NCBI GenBank assembly: GCA_017886205.1
Contig: JAFNEO010000023.1
Span: forward strand, 64,356-128,355
Length of the DNA stretch: 64,000 nt
Source of the DNA: Candidatus Aminicenantota bacterium
GTDB taxonomy: Bacteria > Acidobacteriota > Aminicenantia > Aminicenantales > UBA8522
Reading direction: 5' to 3'
How positions within the stretch are numbered: position 1 is the stretch's first letter; each line of letters begins with the position of its first letter. The notes beneath the pieces are model-generated. The model was given only the letters and a program-made list of their open reading frames with translations. It was not told where the DNA came from and did not search any database. Of this stretch, positions 17,617-24,220 are shown one piece after another. Made by a program: the position numbers and the translations under genes.

Positions 17617-18075
17617 TTAACGCTCCTCCGGGTTTATTTCTTTGATGATATCCTTGGGTTTGGTCAAGGGAATACCCCGCTCGTTAGTCTTGCGGAAGAT
17701 GACCTGGGTTTCTCCAATCGACAGGACGAACCCGTCCGACAGCTTGTCGCCGACTTCGAAATAGTACGGGAAACCCTGGGGGCCGCTGAGGACGGCCGTA
17801 AACCGTTTCTTGTACTTGACGATCCCGATGAGGTTGATGTCATCGATGTGGAGCTGAGGCGTTCCTCCGATGGTCTCTTTTTCTTTGAGTTCTTTTCCTC
17901 CCAGGAGGTTCTTAAAAGGGTCCCTCCGGCCGGATGCCTCGTAGGTGGGCTGGTTGGTCTGCAGGTCGATGAGGATTTCTCTCTCCGGCGCCTTTTTTTC
18001 TTCCTGCGAGAAGAGGATGCCGCCTCCTCCGAGCAGGAAGCCCAGACAGAGCAGCACAATGGCCGTGTGTTTCAT
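17617..18075 (-). CDS. pilP: Type IV pilus assembly protein PilP
   Basis: 152 residues. The N-terminus is hydrophobic (AIVLLCLGFLLGGGGILFS). The sequence has no cysteine at the end of the hydrophobic stretch, so this PilP may be anchored or secreted rather than lipidated. The linker RRDPFKNLLGG and the C-terminal HR-like beta domain (LHIDDINLIGIVKYKKRFTA, YYFEVGDKLSDGFVLSIGET) fit PilP, which links the inner-membrane PilMNO complex to PilQ in the periplasm. It overlaps pilO by four bases and lies three bases before pilQ. Confidence 0.88.
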   Translation of the reverse strand: MKHTAIVLLCLGFLLGGGGILFSQEEKKAPEREILIDLQTNQPTYEASGRRDPFKNLLGGKELKEKETIGGTPQLHIDDINLIGIVKYKKRFTAVLSGPQGFPYYFEVGDKLSDGFVLSIGETQVIFRKTNERGIPLTKPKDIIKEINPEER

Positions 18076-18668
18076 GTCGCCCTCCTCTTGGGCTGAGGTT
18101 TCGCCACCGGCGCCGCCTCCGTTCCCTCCTCCAGGGAGATATAGGTCTTGGCCGTGAAGGTGGAAGAGACGGTCAGTTCATCCGTCTGGTTGCTCAGGGC
18201 CTTGATGGTAAAGTTCTCGATGTTGAAGATCCGGGCGAACTTGCTCAACCGGTCGAAGAACGAGGCCAGGTTGTGATAGCTCCCTCGGATCTCCATCGGA
18301 ATCGGCCATTCCGAATAAAATTCCCGGTTGATCTCTCCCCGGGGAGTGAAACGGACGAGGTCCAGCCGGGAATCGAAAGCCATCTGCTGGACCCGCCGGA
18401 GGATGACATCGGTCTCCTTCCTGAGCGGGATGATCACTTCCAACTCCTTCAGGGTCTGGGTGAGGGAGGCCAGCTCGGCTTCGATTTTGTCCAGCTGCTT
18501 CTTCTTCTCCTGGAGGCTCTGGACCTCTCTTTCCACGTTCTGCCTTTCCACCTTGATCCGGTTGAGCTCGGCCTGCTGAGGCTTGAAGTACAGGAAAAAG
18601 GCGGCTCCGAGAATAACGACTGCTAGGATAACGTAGGCGTACCAGGGCACGTTTTTCATGGTGGTCAC
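18072..18668 (-). CDS. pilO: Type IV pilus assembly protein PilO
   Basis: 198 residues. It has one N-terminal transmembrane helix (about 9-27, VILAVVILGAAFFLYF), then a coiled coil (about 30-85) rich in Glu, Lys and Gln, and a C-terminal ferredoxin-like periplasmic domain with the PilO block LASFFDRLSKFARIFNIENF. PilO pairs with PilN in the inner-membrane alignment complex. The neighbouring frames overlap by four bases on both sides (pilN upstream, pilP downstream), indicating coupled translation. Confidence 0.92.
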   Translation of the reverse strand: MTTMKNVPWYAYVILAVVILGAAFFLYFKPQQAELNRIKVERQNVEREVQSLQEKKKQLDKIEAELASLTQTLKELEVIIPLRKETDVILRRVQQMAFDSRLDLVRFTPRGEINREFYSEWPIPMEIRGSYHNLASFFDRLSKFARIFNIENFTIKALSNQTDELTVSSTFTAKTYISLEEGTEAAPVAKPQPKRRAT

Positions 18669-19303
18669 CCTCTCTTGATCTTGGTCTTGGGCGTCGGCTT
18701 GGCGGCCGGCTTCTGGGGCGGCGGCAGCGCACCCTCGGGGAGCACGTAGTTCAGGGTCAGCGAGAATTCGAGGTACTGGGCGCCCCGGCTCGATTTTTGG
18801 GCTGAGGATATAAGGTTGACGTTGGCAAAGTGGGCGCTGCTCTCCAGGTTGTAGATGTAGTCGGCGAGGAGGTTGTTGGACAGGGCGTTGCCCTTGATCT
18901 GGATCATCTGGCCTTGAGAAGAGACCTCGGTCAGCCAGACCCAGTCCGGGAGCTTCTTGCTGAGCTCGTCCAGGATGATGACGGCACTGTCCTTCTGGGC
19001 CCGCAGCTGGTTGACGAGGCCGATCTTGCGCTCGAAGACGGCCTTCTGCTTCTCGAGCTCGTCCAGCTTGGCGATGACGTACTCGAGCTTTTTCTTCTCG
19101 GCCTGGGCGGCCTGGAGCCGGTCCCTTTCCTGGCTGACCATTCTTTTCTGGAGGAAGAAGGCGCCGGCTAGGATGGCGATGATGACCAGGATGAAGATCG
19201 AGGTGAAGGGGAAGGCCTTCTTGGCCTTGAACTCCGGCCCGGGTGCAGCGGGCCCTTCCTTGAAGTCTTTGCTTTCCGGCTTTAGGAGGTTTATTCGGAT
19301 CAT
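18665..19303 (-). CDS. pilN: Type IV pilus assembly protein PilN
   Basis: 212 residues. The start MIRINLLKPESK carries the conserved cytoplasmic INLL motif, which docks into the groove of PilM. A transmembrane helix (about 34-52, FTSIFILVIIAILAGAFFL), a coiled coil and a periplasmic domain follow, with the segment LPDWVWLTEVSSQGQMIQIKG typical of PilN/GspL-like folds. The C-terminal Pro/Lys-rich tail is atypical but short. It lies directly after pilM and overlaps pilO. Confidence 0.92.
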   Translation of the reverse strand: MIRINLLKPESKDFKEGPAAPGPEFKAKKAFPFTSIFILVIIAILAGAFFLQKRMVSQERDRLQAAQAEKKKLEYVIAKLDELEKQKAVFERKIGLVNQLRAQKDSAVIILDELSKKLPDWVWLTEVSSQGQMIQIKGNALSNNLLADYIYNLESSAHFANVNLISSAQKSSRGAQYLEFSLTLNYVLPEGALPPPQKPAAKPTPKTKIKRG

Positions 19304-19304
19304 G

Positions 19305-20384
19305 TTATTTTTCCATTTTCCGGGTGGCGAGCCCGACAGCTACGCCGAAGAGGGGGGCCATCTCCTGCGGATAAGCGGAGTCGAGCTTCTTCTCGTCGAA
19401 GGATACATTCCGGAAGGGATTAAAGGTCTCCGTCTTGATCCCGAACTTCTGTTCGAAGGACTGAGTGATGTTCTTGAGCTGGGCCAACCCGCCACTCAGA
19501 TAGATATTTTCGATTCTCTTTTCTTGCTTTTCACCGGCTTCGTAGAAGGAAAACGTCTTGTCGATTTCATCGAGCAGGTCCTTAATATTGAAGCTGACCA
19601 GTTCGTCCACTTTTTCCGGGGCGACGTTCTTCGCCGGGATGCCCTTCAGCAGCTTCTCGGCCTCGTCGAAGCTGAGGTTCAACTCCTTGCGGATGTTCTC
19701 GATGAAGAAAAACCCGCCGAGCGACAAGTCGCGGACGAGCTGGGAGGTCCCCCGCTCAACGACGGCCACGTTTGTGATATTGGCCCCGATATTGATGACG
19801 GCCAGGATCTTGGACTGGAACTCCTCCGGATAGTTGACTTCCAGGGAGTTCTGGAGGGCGAAGACATCGACGTCGATGGCCACGAGGTTCTTGCGGGCCT
19901 GGTTGACCACGTTGCTGTAGTTGGCAATCTTGTCCTTCTTGGCAGCGACCAGGAGGATGTCCAGGTTCCGCACTTCCGAACCTCGGGGCGGCCGGAGGAT
20001 GGCGTAGTCCACGTTGGTTTCCTCGTAGGGATAGGGGATGTTGTGTTTGGCCTCCCAGACGATGGATTCGGCCAGCTCCTCCCTGTCCATGGCCGGCAGG
20101 GAAATCTTCTTGATGATCACCGAGTTGCCCGAGATGGAGATGGCGATGTTGCGGTTCTTGAACTTGTTCTCGTCGAAGATCATCTTGATCGTTTCGACGA
20201 CGGCGGTGGAATCGATGATCGTCCCTTCGACGATGGCATCATGGGGGAGCAGCTCGTACCCGATCCGGACGACCTCGAAGGCGTCCCTGTCCCTCTTCCT
20301 CTTGGAGGTGAGCTCGACGGCCTTGACGGCATGAGAGCCGATGTCCAATCCGACGATTCCTTTGTCTTGGTTAAAACCCAGCAT
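19305..20384 (-). CDS. pilM: Type IV pilus actin-like ATPase PilM
   Basis: 359 residues. PilM is a cytoplasmic FtsA/actin-like ATP-binding protein that holds PilN. Motifs: phosphate-1 GLDIGSHAVKAVEL (13-26), the AESIVWEAKHNIPYPYEETN segment, phosphate-2 LAVINIGANITNVAVVERG, and the adenosine motif IYLSGGLAQLKNI. It starts 23 bases after coaD on the same strand and leads pilNOPQ, so coaD may share the pil transcript. Full-length, all motifs present. Confidence 0.94.
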   Translation of the reverse strand: MLGFNQDKGIVGLDIGSHAVKAVELTSKRKRDRDAFEVVRIGYELLPHDAIVEGTIIDSTAVVETIKMIFDENKFKNRNIAISISGNSVIIKKISLPAMDREELAESIVWEAKHNIPYPYEETNVDYAILRPPRGSEVRNLDILLVAAKKDKIANYSNVVNQARKNLVAIDVDVFALQNSLEVNYPEEFQSKILAVINIGANITNVAVVERGTSQLVRDLSLGGFFFIENIRKELNLSFDEAEKLLKGIPAKNVAPEKVDELVSFNIKDLLDEIDKTFSFYEAGEKQEKRIENIYLSGGLAQLKNITQSFEQKFGIKTETFNPFRNVSFDEKKLDSAYPQEMAPLFGVAVGLATRKMEK

Positions 20385-20407
20385 GTTTGCGCCTACCTTT
20401 ATTGAGG

Positions 20408-20911
20408 TTATTTGCCAAGCGATAGCCTTCCCGGTTTGAGTTTTTCCCGGAGCTTTTTTTCTACGATCTCCGGGACCAGCCCTTTGACAGACCCGCCCAG
20501 CGAGAACACCTCCTTGACCACACTGGAGTTCAGGAAGGAGTAATTGACACTGGGCATCATGTAAAGCGTCTCGATTTCGGGGTCGAGCTGGCGGTTCATG
20601 AGCGCCATCTGGAACTCGTACTCGAAGTCGGAAACCGCCCGCAATCCCCTGATCACGATTTTGGCCTTGTGGCGTCTAACGAAATCGACAAGAAGCCCAT
20701 CAAAGACCTTGACCTCGATGTCGGGCTGATGGGCAAAGATCTCCTGAATCATGGCCACCCTATCTTTAGTCGAGAACAGGGCCTCCTTTTTGGGATTTTT
20801 GAGCACGGCAACGACGATTTTTTCGAACACCCTCAAACCCCTGAGGATGATATCGACATGCCCATTGGTGATGGGATCAAAGAATCCGGGATATACTGCT
20901 CTCTTCTCCAT
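20408..20911 (-). CDS. coaD: Phosphopantetheine adenylyltransferase
   Basis: 167 residues from the ATG at 20911, which matches the family N-terminus EKRAVYPGFFDPITNGHVD. The T/HxGH nucleotidyl-transfer motif is TNGH. Further blocks are VIRGLRAVSDFEYEFQMA and MPSVNYSFLNSSVVKEV. The enzyme makes dephospho-CoA from 4'-phosphopantetheine and ATP, the step after CoaBC in this same window. The frame is open for 39 codons upstream, and an alternative ATG 13 codons earlier would add residues without homology. The Shine-Dalgarno at either start is poor. The pil genes follow on the same strand. Confidence 0.93.
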   Translation of the reverse strand: MEKRAVYPGFFDPITNGHVDIILRGLRVFEKIVVAVLKNPKKEALFSTKDRVAMIQEIFAHQPDIEVKVFDGLLVDFVRRHKAKIVIRGLRAVSDFEYEFQMALMNRQLDPEIETLYMMPSVNYSFLNSSVVKEVFSLGGSVKGLVPEIVEKKLREKLKPGRLSLGK

Positions 20912-20953
20912 CCAAGGCTCGGTACGCTCTGGCTCAACCAGGTTATCCATGTC

Positions 20954-20980
20954 ATTATCAGAAAATGAGGCCATTGTCAA
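20954..20980 (-). promoter_or_regulatory. Possible promoter upstream of coaD-pil
   Basis: On the minus strand, a perfect TTGACA (20980-20975) is followed after 15 bases by GATAAT (20959-20954), one mismatch from consensus. The spacer is two bases shorter than the 17 seen at other candidates here. It lies 43 bases before the chosen coaD start. Confidence 0.4.
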
Positions 20981-21326
20981 CAGAAAAACTCCCGGCTTAC
21001 AGGTTTTCTTCGGCTCCAAGAATCCCATATGTTACCTGGGGCGTCAATCACCCTTAGAGAGGAGATAGGAGGTGAAAAATCGCCGGCCCTCTCATCAATT
21101 AAGATGAGATGGCATCTCTATTTCCGCGATGGGGGTCCTGTCGTGGTTCACCCCCGGCGCCCTCGCGGCCCATTTTGCTGCTTTAAAGGTCGAAGAGTCT
21201 GCGGCACCAAACGCTTCGGTCGGCGGGGGGCCCCCGAACCACGCCACCCCCCTCCATAAGCATATGATCATCACGCCATAGGTGATGCTCCTCCAGGATG
21301 ATGCGCCGGGGGGCCCGGGCTCTGTG

Positions 21327-21376
21327 ACGAAAAGTGTGGTAAATATCTCGGGCTCGGATAGTGATCAGCCGCAATC
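21327..21376 (+). repeat. Bipartite repeat, left copy
   Basis: ACGAAAAGTGTGGT (21327-21340), 21 unrelated bases, then TGATCAGCCGCAATC (21362-21376). Both boxes recur exactly, in inverted orientation, at 21598-21648 with a 22-base gap. The bases between the boxes are not conserved, so the two boxes seem to be the constrained parts. Confidence 0.85.
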
Positions 21377-21597
21377 GGCCGCAGCGACCATTGAGGGTTT
21401 AGCCTTCCCGAGATGCTCTTCGAGGGAACCCAGAGTTGCGGGCGGCGAGGATGTCTGAGCACGCGAGCAAAAGCGGAAAGAGAATGGTCAGGTAAGACTT
21501 AACAATCGGAGAAAGCAAGGATTGTATTTGCGAGTTCCGCAGCCGCCGAAAAGAGTGTTGAGGGAACGGCGTTTAAAACCCGAACGGGAGCGAGGCT

Positions 21598-21648
21598 GAT
21601 TGCGGCTGATCATTTTCCCTGCCTTCCCCTCGTCACCACACTTTTCGT
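21598..21648 (-). repeat. Bipartite repeat, right inverted copy
   Basis: GATTGCGGCTGATCA (21598-21612), 22 bases, then ACCACACTTTTCGT (21635-21648): the exact reverse complement of both boxes of the copy at 21327-21376. The centre between the copies is 221 bases long. The arrangement could mark the ends of a small mobile element or form a long-range stem in RNA. Confidence 0.85.
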
Positions 21649-21716
21649 TATGGAGCCGGGGGCCGTTGATTTCTAGCCTGAGTTGAGGGAAAATAAAATA
21701 AAGATCGGAGTTACTC

Positions 21717-22451
21717 ATGCGCCCGCGTTGGCTGCACCTGCCCGTTATCTGCCTGCTCTGTTTTGCTTCTGCTACTCCTCATTCGAGGGGCCAGGAGTTG
21801 GATGTCTATGCCCAGAAGCGGCGGCAGATGGTGGCAGAGCAGCTCGCCGGCCGGGATATCTCCGACCGCCGCGTCCTTGAAGTCATGGGACGGGTGCCCC
21901 GGCACCTGTTTGTGCTTCCTCCTTACAGAGACCAGGCTTATGACGACTATCCTCTGCCCATCGAGGAGGGCCAGACCATATCCCAACCCTACATCGTGGC
22001 CCTGATGACCCAAAGCCTGGGCTTGGAAGGAGGCGAGAAAGTCCTGGAGATCGGGACGGGTTCAGGCTATCAGGCGGCCGTCCTCGCCGAGCTCAAGGCC
22101 CGGGTGTTCTCGATCGATATCAACCCGCGGTTGGCCGAGCAGGCCGCCCAGACCCTTCGCGGGCTCGGTTACCGAGACATCCAGGTCAAAAGCGGGGATG
22201 GCTTTTTCGGCTGGCCCGAGGAGTCACCCTTCGACGGGATCATCGTCACCTGCGCCTCTCCCCGGATCCCGTCCCCCCTCGTCGAACAGCTCAGAGAGGG
22301 CGGCCGGCTCATCATCCCCTTGGGAGACGCCCGCTTATCTCAGGTCTTGACACTGGCCACGAAAACGGGAGGGAAGCTGAAGACCAGGGAGATCTCGGGC
22401 GTCCGCTTCGTACCGATGACAGGGGAGGCGCAGAAAAAAAAGGACGGCTAG
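21717..22451 (+). CDS. pcm: Protein-L-isoaspartate O-methyltransferase with signal peptide
   Basis: 244 residues. The SAM-dependent repair enzyme motifs are complete: RVPRHLFVLP, the substrate loop YDDYPLPIEEGQTISQPYIVA, motif I VLEIGTGSGYQAAVLAEL, and the later GIIVTCASPRIPSPL and GGRLIIPLG. The enzyme methylates isoaspartyl residues in damaged proteins. The first ~25 residues look like a Sec signal peptide (RWLHLPVICLLCFASATPHSRG), which cytoplasmic Pcm lacks, so periplasmic action is likely. The start has GGAG upstream. It lies after a 690-base gap and 51 bases before the phosphohexomutase gene. Confidence 0.9.
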   Translation: MRPRWLHLPVICLLCFASATPHSRGQELDVYAQKRRQMVAEQLAGRDISDRRVLEVMGRVPRHLFVLPPYRDQAYDDYPLPIEEGQTISQPYIVALMTQSLGLEGGEKVLEIGTGSGYQAAVLAELKARVFSIDINPRLAEQAAQTLRGLGYRDIQVKSGDGFFGWPEESPFDGIIVTCASPRIPSPLVEQLREGGRLIIPLGDARLSQVLTLATKTGGKLKTREISGVRFVPMTGEAQKKKDG

Positions 22452-22502
22452 GCCGATTTGCTTTTCGGCCTGTTCTTGTGCTAATTTTAGCCCGGGATAG
22501 AG

Positions 22503-23903
22503 ATGATCAAGTTCGGGACCTCGGGCTGGCGTGCCGTGATGGGGGAGGAGTTCACTTTCGGCAACGTCCGGATTGTCGTCCAGGCCATCGCCAACTATCT
22601 GAAGCAGCGATTCCCCGGCCGGACCATCACTGTCATCGTCAACTACGACACCCGCTTCCTCTCGGAGCGGTTCGCCAATGAAGCGGCCAAGATCCTCTCC
22701 CATAATCAGATCCAAGTGCTGCTCGCCGACCGGGACGCCCCGGCCCAGGCCCAGGCGCTCCAGATCATCAAGCGGAAGGCACAGGCGGGGATCAATTTCA
22801 CCGCCTCTTTCAACCCCCCCGAGTACAACGGGTTGAAACTCAATCTTGAATCCGGCGCTCCCGCTCTGCCTTGCGAAACGGATAAGATCGAGGAGGAGGC
22901 CCGACGCCTGTCAAAGGCTCCGACGTTCAACCCGTACTACCCTCGGCTGGAATTCGTGCAGAAGATCGACCTGCAGAGTGACTACCTGGATTTCATCCAG
23001 AAGAAAATTGATTTCGGCTCCATCCAGAAGTCCAAGCTCCGGATCGGCGTCGACCTTCTTTACGGGACGAGCCGCGAGTATCTGGACGAGATCCTTGAGG
23101 ACAACGAGATCCCTGTCGAAGAGATCCATGGCTATGTCGACCCCTATTTCGGCGGCATCACGCCCTCCTGCAGCGAGCAAAACCTCCGGGAGCTCGGCCG
23201 GCTGATCCGGGAGAAGAAGTGCGACCTGGGCATCGCTACGGACGCCGACGGGGACCGCTTCGGTATCCTCGACCAGAACGGAACCTTCATCATCCAAAAC
23301 ATCATTCTCTCCCTGCTGTTGGACTATCTCGTCCGGGTGAAAGGCTGGCGGGGCGGGGTGGCCCGCTCGGTCTCCACCACACACCTGATCGACCGCGTCG
23401 CCCGGCGCTACGGCCTGCCGCTGTTCAAGACGCCGGTTGGCTTCAAGTACATGGCGGATCTCTTCCTCCGCAAGCAGATCATCTTCGGCGGCGAGGAAAG
23501 CGCCTGCATCGCCGTGAAGTCGCATCTTCCCGAAAAGGACGGCATCTTCGCCGGTCTACTTGTGGCCGAGATGATGGCCGTCATGGGCCTGAGCCTGACC
23601 GAGCTGCGCCAACATTTCTTCCGGGAGTACGGCAAGAAATGCAGCGGCCAGAGGAGCGTCCCCCTCCATCCGAAAAGCGAGCGCGCGCTGAAGGATCTCA
23701 CCATCGCTCCGCCGGAGCGTCTCGGTGGAAGACGGGTCCTGGCGGTCGAACGGGTCGACGGGATCAAGTTCGATTTTGACGATGACGACTGGCTCCTCCT
23801 CCGGCTCTCCGGGACCGAACCCCTCATCCGCTGCTACGCCGAAGCCGAGTCGAAGGCCGAATTGGAGAGGCTTCTCAGCCTCGGAGTGAAGAGGCTGGAC
23901 TGA
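22503..23903 (+). CDS. Phosphoglucomutase/phosphomannomutase family protein
   Basis: 466 residues of the alpha-D-phosphohexomutase family, which interconverts 1- and 6-phosphosugars. Motifs in order: N-terminal KFGTSGWRAVMGEEFT, the phosphoserine loop TASFNPPEYNGLK (Ser near residue 101, with the usual His replaced by Phe), metal loop DADGDRFGI, sugar-binding GGEESA and the C-terminal phosphate site RLSGTEPLIRCY. The preference for glucose or mannose cannot be told. The stop is followed directly by the FtsB-like gene (TGATGG overlap). GalU and the glycosyltransferases in this window would use its products. Confidence 0.9.
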   Translation: MIKFGTSGWRAVMGEEFTFGNVRIVVQAIANYLKQRFPGRTITVIVNYDTRFLSERFANEAAKILSHNQIQVLLADRDAPAQAQALQIIKRKAQAGINFTASFNPPEYNGLKLNLESGAPALPCETDKIEEEARRLSKAPTFNPYYPRLEFVQKIDLQSDYLDFIQKKIDFGSIQKSKLRIGVDLLYGTSREYLDEILEDNEIPVEEIHGYVDPYFGGITPSCSEQNLRELGRLIREKKCDLGIATDADGDRFGILDQNGTFIIQNIILSLLLDYLVRVKGWRGGVARSVSTTHLIDRVARRYGLPLFKTPVGFKYMADLFLRKQIIFGGEESACIAVKSHLPEKDGIFAGLLVAEMMAVMGLSLTELRQHFFREYGKKCSGQRSVPLHPKSERALKDLTIAPPERLGGRRVLAVERVDGIKFDFDDDDWLLLRLSGTEPLIRCYAEAESKAELERLLSLGVKRLD

Positions 23904-24220
23904 TGGCCCCCGAGGAACGGAAGAAGGTTTCGCTCCGGAGAAAATTGGCCCTGGCGGCCGTGGCCTTTTTTTTCCTGGTCATCTTGATTTCATCGTTTTT
24001 TGGAAAGAAAGGACTCATCGAGATCTACCGGGCAAAAGGCAAATACGAGGCCCTGCTCCAGGAAATCCGGAGCCTCGAGGCCAGAAAAAGCCAGCTCCAG
24101 AAGGAGATCGAGGCGCTCCAGAATGACCCCCGGGCCGTGGAGAAGGAGGCCCGGGAGAAGCTCTGGCTGATCAAGCCCGACGAGAAGGTCATCGTCAAGA
24201 AAAAAGAAGAGAAGCGTTGA
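23903..24220 (+). CDS. ftsB: FtsB/DivIC-like septum formation initiator
   Basis: 105 residues: a short basic cytoplasmic N-terminus, one transmembrane helix (about 14-32, LALAAVAFFFLVILISSFF), then a coiled coil (about 40-75; YEALLQEIRSLEARKSQLQ) and the block NDPRAVEKEAREKLWLIKPDE, which is diagnostic of the FtsB/DivIC family. FtsB joins FtsL and FtsQ at the division site. It is one base from overlapping the phosphohexomutase stop and overlaps the helicase start (TTGA). Confidence 0.85.
   Translation: MAPEERKKVSLRRKLALAAVAFFFLVILISSFFGKKGLIEIYRAKGKYEALLQEIRSLEARKSQLQKEIEALQNDPRAVEKEAREKLWLIKPDEKVIVKKKEEKR

Larger units (their letters stand above)
21029..21716. other. Non-coding region with structured repeats
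   Basis: No open frame here resembles a protein or has good start signals. The left part (21100-21320) has several G- and C-runs and short palindromes such as GGGGGGCCCCC near 21225. The right part carries the inverted bipartite repeats listed separately. A diverged insertion-sequence remnant, a miniature transposable element or a structured RNA are all possible. Confidence 0.6.

Noticed and set aside
20912-21028. N-terminal extension of CoaD
   Set aside because: The open frame continues, but residues have no CoaD homology and overlap a promoter-like TTGACA; the conserved start is the ATG at 20911.
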